Source: Cannabis sativa
Taxonomy: Eukaryota; Streptophyta; Magnoliopsida; Rosales; Cannabaceae
DNA length: 64,000 nucleotides
Reading direction: 5' to 3'
Assembly (NCBI RefSeq): GCF_029168945.1
Contig: NC_083605.1
Span: 34,051,280-34,115,279 of the forward strand
Part shown: piece by piece, positions 61,358 through 64,000 of the stretch
Position numbering within the stretch: position 1 is the first letter of the stretch
Layout: each line of letters opens with the position of its first letter
Notes under the pieces: generated by a model
The model's database searches: none
The model's input: only the letters and a program-made list of their open reading frames with translations
Told to the model about the DNA's origin: nothing
Made by a program: the position numbers and the translations under genes

Positions 61358-61527
61358 ACAATGTCACATATAAATCCAATAAAACATAATAATATCTCAA
61401 GGTGATTAATATTTTCACCAATTAAACTATTATAATTGGTGTATTTGAAATAAGACACATAAGTACATATACTTAATTATGAGAATAAAATTAAGTATTT
61501 CTTTTTCACTCACAAAAATTCGTCATT

Positions 61528-61703
61528 AATACCTCACTTTGTCGCTCATCGTATTGATCCAACACACCCCCATTGACTCAAGGTATATGAGCGGATCAAT
61601 AGGTCATTTTACTATAAGAAATAAGAAGTAAGAAGTAAGGTATATACTATAGTCAAGATATATATAGGCATTCTAATACCTCACTTTGTCGCTCATAGTA
61701 TTG
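61528..61703. repeat. Direct repeat pair, 29 bp
   Basis: AATACCTCACTTTGTCGCTC followed by AT and GTATTG occurs at 61528-61556 and 61675-61703 with one difference, 147 bp apart. Confidence 0.8.
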
Positions 61704-61740
61704 GCGCCTATTAAAATTTGTATTTATATATATATAGAAT

Positions 61741-62636
61741 AATATTATGGTAGGACCTTGTAAAAATTCCTTACTGATAGGAACTTTTTTTTTACCGTTG
61801 ATTTTAGATCTTGTGGTTATTATGATGTAAGGTATATACTTTTACTATAGAACTGCTTGTATATAATTAAAATTTTATACATATTATAATAATATTTAAT
61901 AATATATTTATTTAAAAAAATAAAATAATATTAATAATCAAAACATTTATTAATTTTTTATTTTTTAATTATTATTATTTTTTAAGATTAATTTAAATTA
62001 TTTTTATATAGATATTTATTTTCAAAAATTCTTCTAATGTAAGATCGCTTGAATAATTTTAGATGCTCTAGAATTGGAACCGTACCAACTTGCTTCTCCT
62101 AAACTCAATTTTTTTGGCAGAAAAAATAATATCTAACCGAATTAATTATTTGTTTTTTTTTTTATAAGTGACGTCTCAAAAGAGCATCCAAACAACAACA
62201 AGATAATAAAAACTACTGAGAAAACAGTCAATAACACCAGAACTACACACAGCCTAAAAACAAAACAAAGAAAAGATTAGGTGTAAACATAAAAAAAACT
62301 AGCAGTAAATTATGAAAAACCAAAAATAAGAAGCCAAAAAAATAAGTTTAGAAAAAAATAATTCTTTTTTAAAATAAATACCAATATAAAAATAATTCAA
62401 AGTAACTTTAAAAAAATAATAATTCAAAATAAAAATTAATAAAATTTTAATTATTAATATTATTTTTTAGAAAATAAATATTATTATAATATGTATAAAG
62501 TTTTAATCGTATACAAGCAGTCCTATCGTAAGAGTATATACCTTACAGCATAATTAATAACCACATGATCTAAAATCAATGGTCAAAAAAAGTTCCCTAC
62601 CGATAACGAACTTTTGCTAGGTCCAGCCATAGTCTT
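61741..62636. mobile_element. Long inverted-repeat element (Mutator-like candidate)
   Basis: About 150 bp at the left end (61743-61892) reappear in reverse complement at 62470-62636. Paired blocks include TTGATTTTAGATC, GTGGTTATTA, TGTAAGGTATATACT and TTATACATATTATAATAATA. The roughly 600-bp interior has no open frame of note. Long TIRs suggest a Mutator-type non-autonomous element; no clear 9-bp duplication was found. Confidence 0.75.
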
Positions 62637-63335
62637 GTCCATATATATTAGGTGAGTTATATATAAAAAGAAAATTAGGAATTTGAGAGGAAGAAGATGA
62701 GTAGTTTTAAAAAAGATGAATATTGGAAAAAAATATGTTGTCATATATAATATTGTTCTTATAAATAATAAATTTAATATAATATGTATACGCCTATACG
62801 TACGTATGCATGGTTTTGATGTAACGTGCTTTGTTAATTTCTTAATTTTGTAGAAATGATCATGTATAGTGTATAAAAAATAAATATAAGAGCATACAAA
62901 TTAATTAATACATTTTTGTGCTCATAATAATTAAACACATGCATATATACATGATATATTAATCATTAATTAAATACTAATACAACTAACATTTTAAACC
63001 AAAGTAATATTAAAAAGGGTTAATTGCGGCAAAACTTCCAATAGTTTTATTTTACTTGCAATTAATCCCCAAAACTCAAATTTTGGCGGTAAAACCCCCA
63101 AAATCAGCATTCTGTTAGCAAAAACACACTTCCGTTCCCTTGACTTCGTTATTTGCTAGTGTGGCTCAGTTCAGTTTAGCTAACGTGGACACAGTGTACA
63201 CGTGGCACAATATTATTGGTCCACGTAAATATTTTTTTTTTAAAAAATAAAATAAAAATTAATTAATTTTTTTTAAACACAAAAAAAGATTAAAAAAAAT
63301 CATTAAATAATTTTTTCCCTTTTTTTTCCTGCCTT

Positions 63336-63352
<17 letters not shown>
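62637..63352. other. Intergenic, no gene
   Basis: AT-rich until about 63010, then a GC-richer block beginning GGGTTAATTGCGGCAAAAC that reads like the edge of a repeat of unknown class (to about 63225). Confidence 0.4.
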
Positions 63353-63383
<31 letters not shown>

Positions 63384-63391
63384 TCTCTCTC
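63353..63391 (+). repeat. (CT)n microsatellite
   Basis: CT tract with one CC interruption, directly upstream of the E3-ligase-like fragment. Confidence 0.9.
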
Positions 63392-63422
63392 CAGACCACA
63401 CTACCACCACCCATTACCTTCT

Positions 63423-63815
63423 TCTTCATCCGAAATAGTCAACCCAATCATGGAAATGGTTGAAATCAAATGCCCCTTTTGCCAAAGTGGTTTCATCGAA
63501 GAAATGAACAACAACGAAGAGGGTTCAGATAATCCCTCTCAAAGTTCCGATCTTGGATCTGATCGAGCTCTTTCTCTTTCTCCAATCTAACTAGGAATGA
63601 TGGGTAATCCCCATCGCAGGAGAAGATTCAGAGCTATGGATTTCGATAACGAAGAAGAAGAAGAAGATGAAATCCCGAACTCCAAAAACCAACCCCGATG
63701 CGGAGCTCCTAGATCTCGTTTTGGTATTTTATTTAGCTTTAGTAAGATGTTTATCATTTCTTTCTTTTTCTCTTTTTGTTTATTGATTTTCTTGGGGATT
63801 TTTTTTTGGATCTGA
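63423..63815 (+). pseudogene. Broken N-terminal fragment of a RING1-like E3 ubiquitin ligase
   Basis: From ATG 63450 the frame reads VEIKCPFCQSGFIEEM, the second CxxC half of the zinc-ribbon at the N-terminus of plant RING1/RHC-type E3 ligases. Upstream, in frame, VNPIM also fits the family, but the first CxxC (YWCHxC) is missing. After SDRALSL a TAA (63588-63590) stops the frame. The same frame resumes at once with GMMGNPHRRRRFRAMDFDNEEEEEDE, also typical of the family. Three bases also seem lost just before the stop. Resemblance ends at about 63690 and no RING finger is seen before the window ends. Pseudogene or captured fragment is most likely. Confidence 0.7.
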
Positions 63816-64000
63816 GAATTGAGGAGAGAGAATCATGTAAAATCAAAATTATTTTCTGGATTTGAGATTGCTTATGGATTTAATTTTTATTTTGTGTTTT
63901 TACGTTGATTTGATGGTTTGGTTGTGGTGTTGGTTGCAGTGGTTGCGATGGTAGGGTAGTGGTTGTTTTGGTGGTGGCGGTGCTGTTAGTTGAAGGAATG

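Noticed and set aside
1..64000. CRISPR arrays, bacterial operons, phage genes, rRNA or tRNA genes
   Set aside because: None seen. tRNA-like matches are only the short primer-binding sites of LTR elements. Spliced introns and plant retroelements exclude a prokaryotic source.

Overview
This is plant nuclear DNA. It is AT-rich, intron-rich and crowded with transposable elements. The only complete host gene is the largest subunit of RNA polymerase IV (NRPD1), with eudicot-like exon structure. The repeat style suggests a rosid, perhaps Cannabaceae, but that is only an impression.

Layout. 1-2883: minus-strand relic of a Ty3/gypsy chromovirus pol, cut by the window edge, joined to a piece of a copia LTR (2884-3400). 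4156-6118: gypsy-type solo LTR with a perfect 5-bp target duplication. 6.1-13.1 kb: gene-free and AT-rich, with non-autonomous DNA transposons, including one hAT element inside another. 13.1-28.2 kb: NRPD1 on the plus strand, with a noncoding 5' exon and 18 coding exons (1456 codons plus stop). One intron holds a Tourist-type MITE; another holds a copia element with identical LTRs. 28.9-29.7 kb: a non-autonomous Helitron. 30-36 kb: AT-rich DNA with a minisatellite and a 1-kb LTR-like repeat. 36.4-43 kb: broken retroelements, namely a Sirevirus-like 3' end, a copia pol relic and facing LTR fragments. 43.0-59.7 kb: a three-level nest. An old LTR-like repeat is split by a minus-strand copia, which is split by a plus-strand copia with 1.9-kb, nearly identical LTRs. 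A hAT MITE also sits in the outermost layer. 59.7-63.3 kb: MITEs, a long inverted-repeat element and short A-tailed insertions. 63.4-63.8 kb: a broken RING-type E3 ligase gene fragment.

How it fits together. NRPD1 starts the 24-nt siRNA pathway that silences transposons. Here it is surrounded and invaded by them, including one of the youngest insertions in the window. The two youngest retroelements (zero and about four LTR differences) both have defective coding regions, so they were probably mobilised by proteins from elsewhere. Seven tiny A-tailed inserts flanked by 10-18 bp direct repeats form a scattered pattern that none of the larger elements explains.
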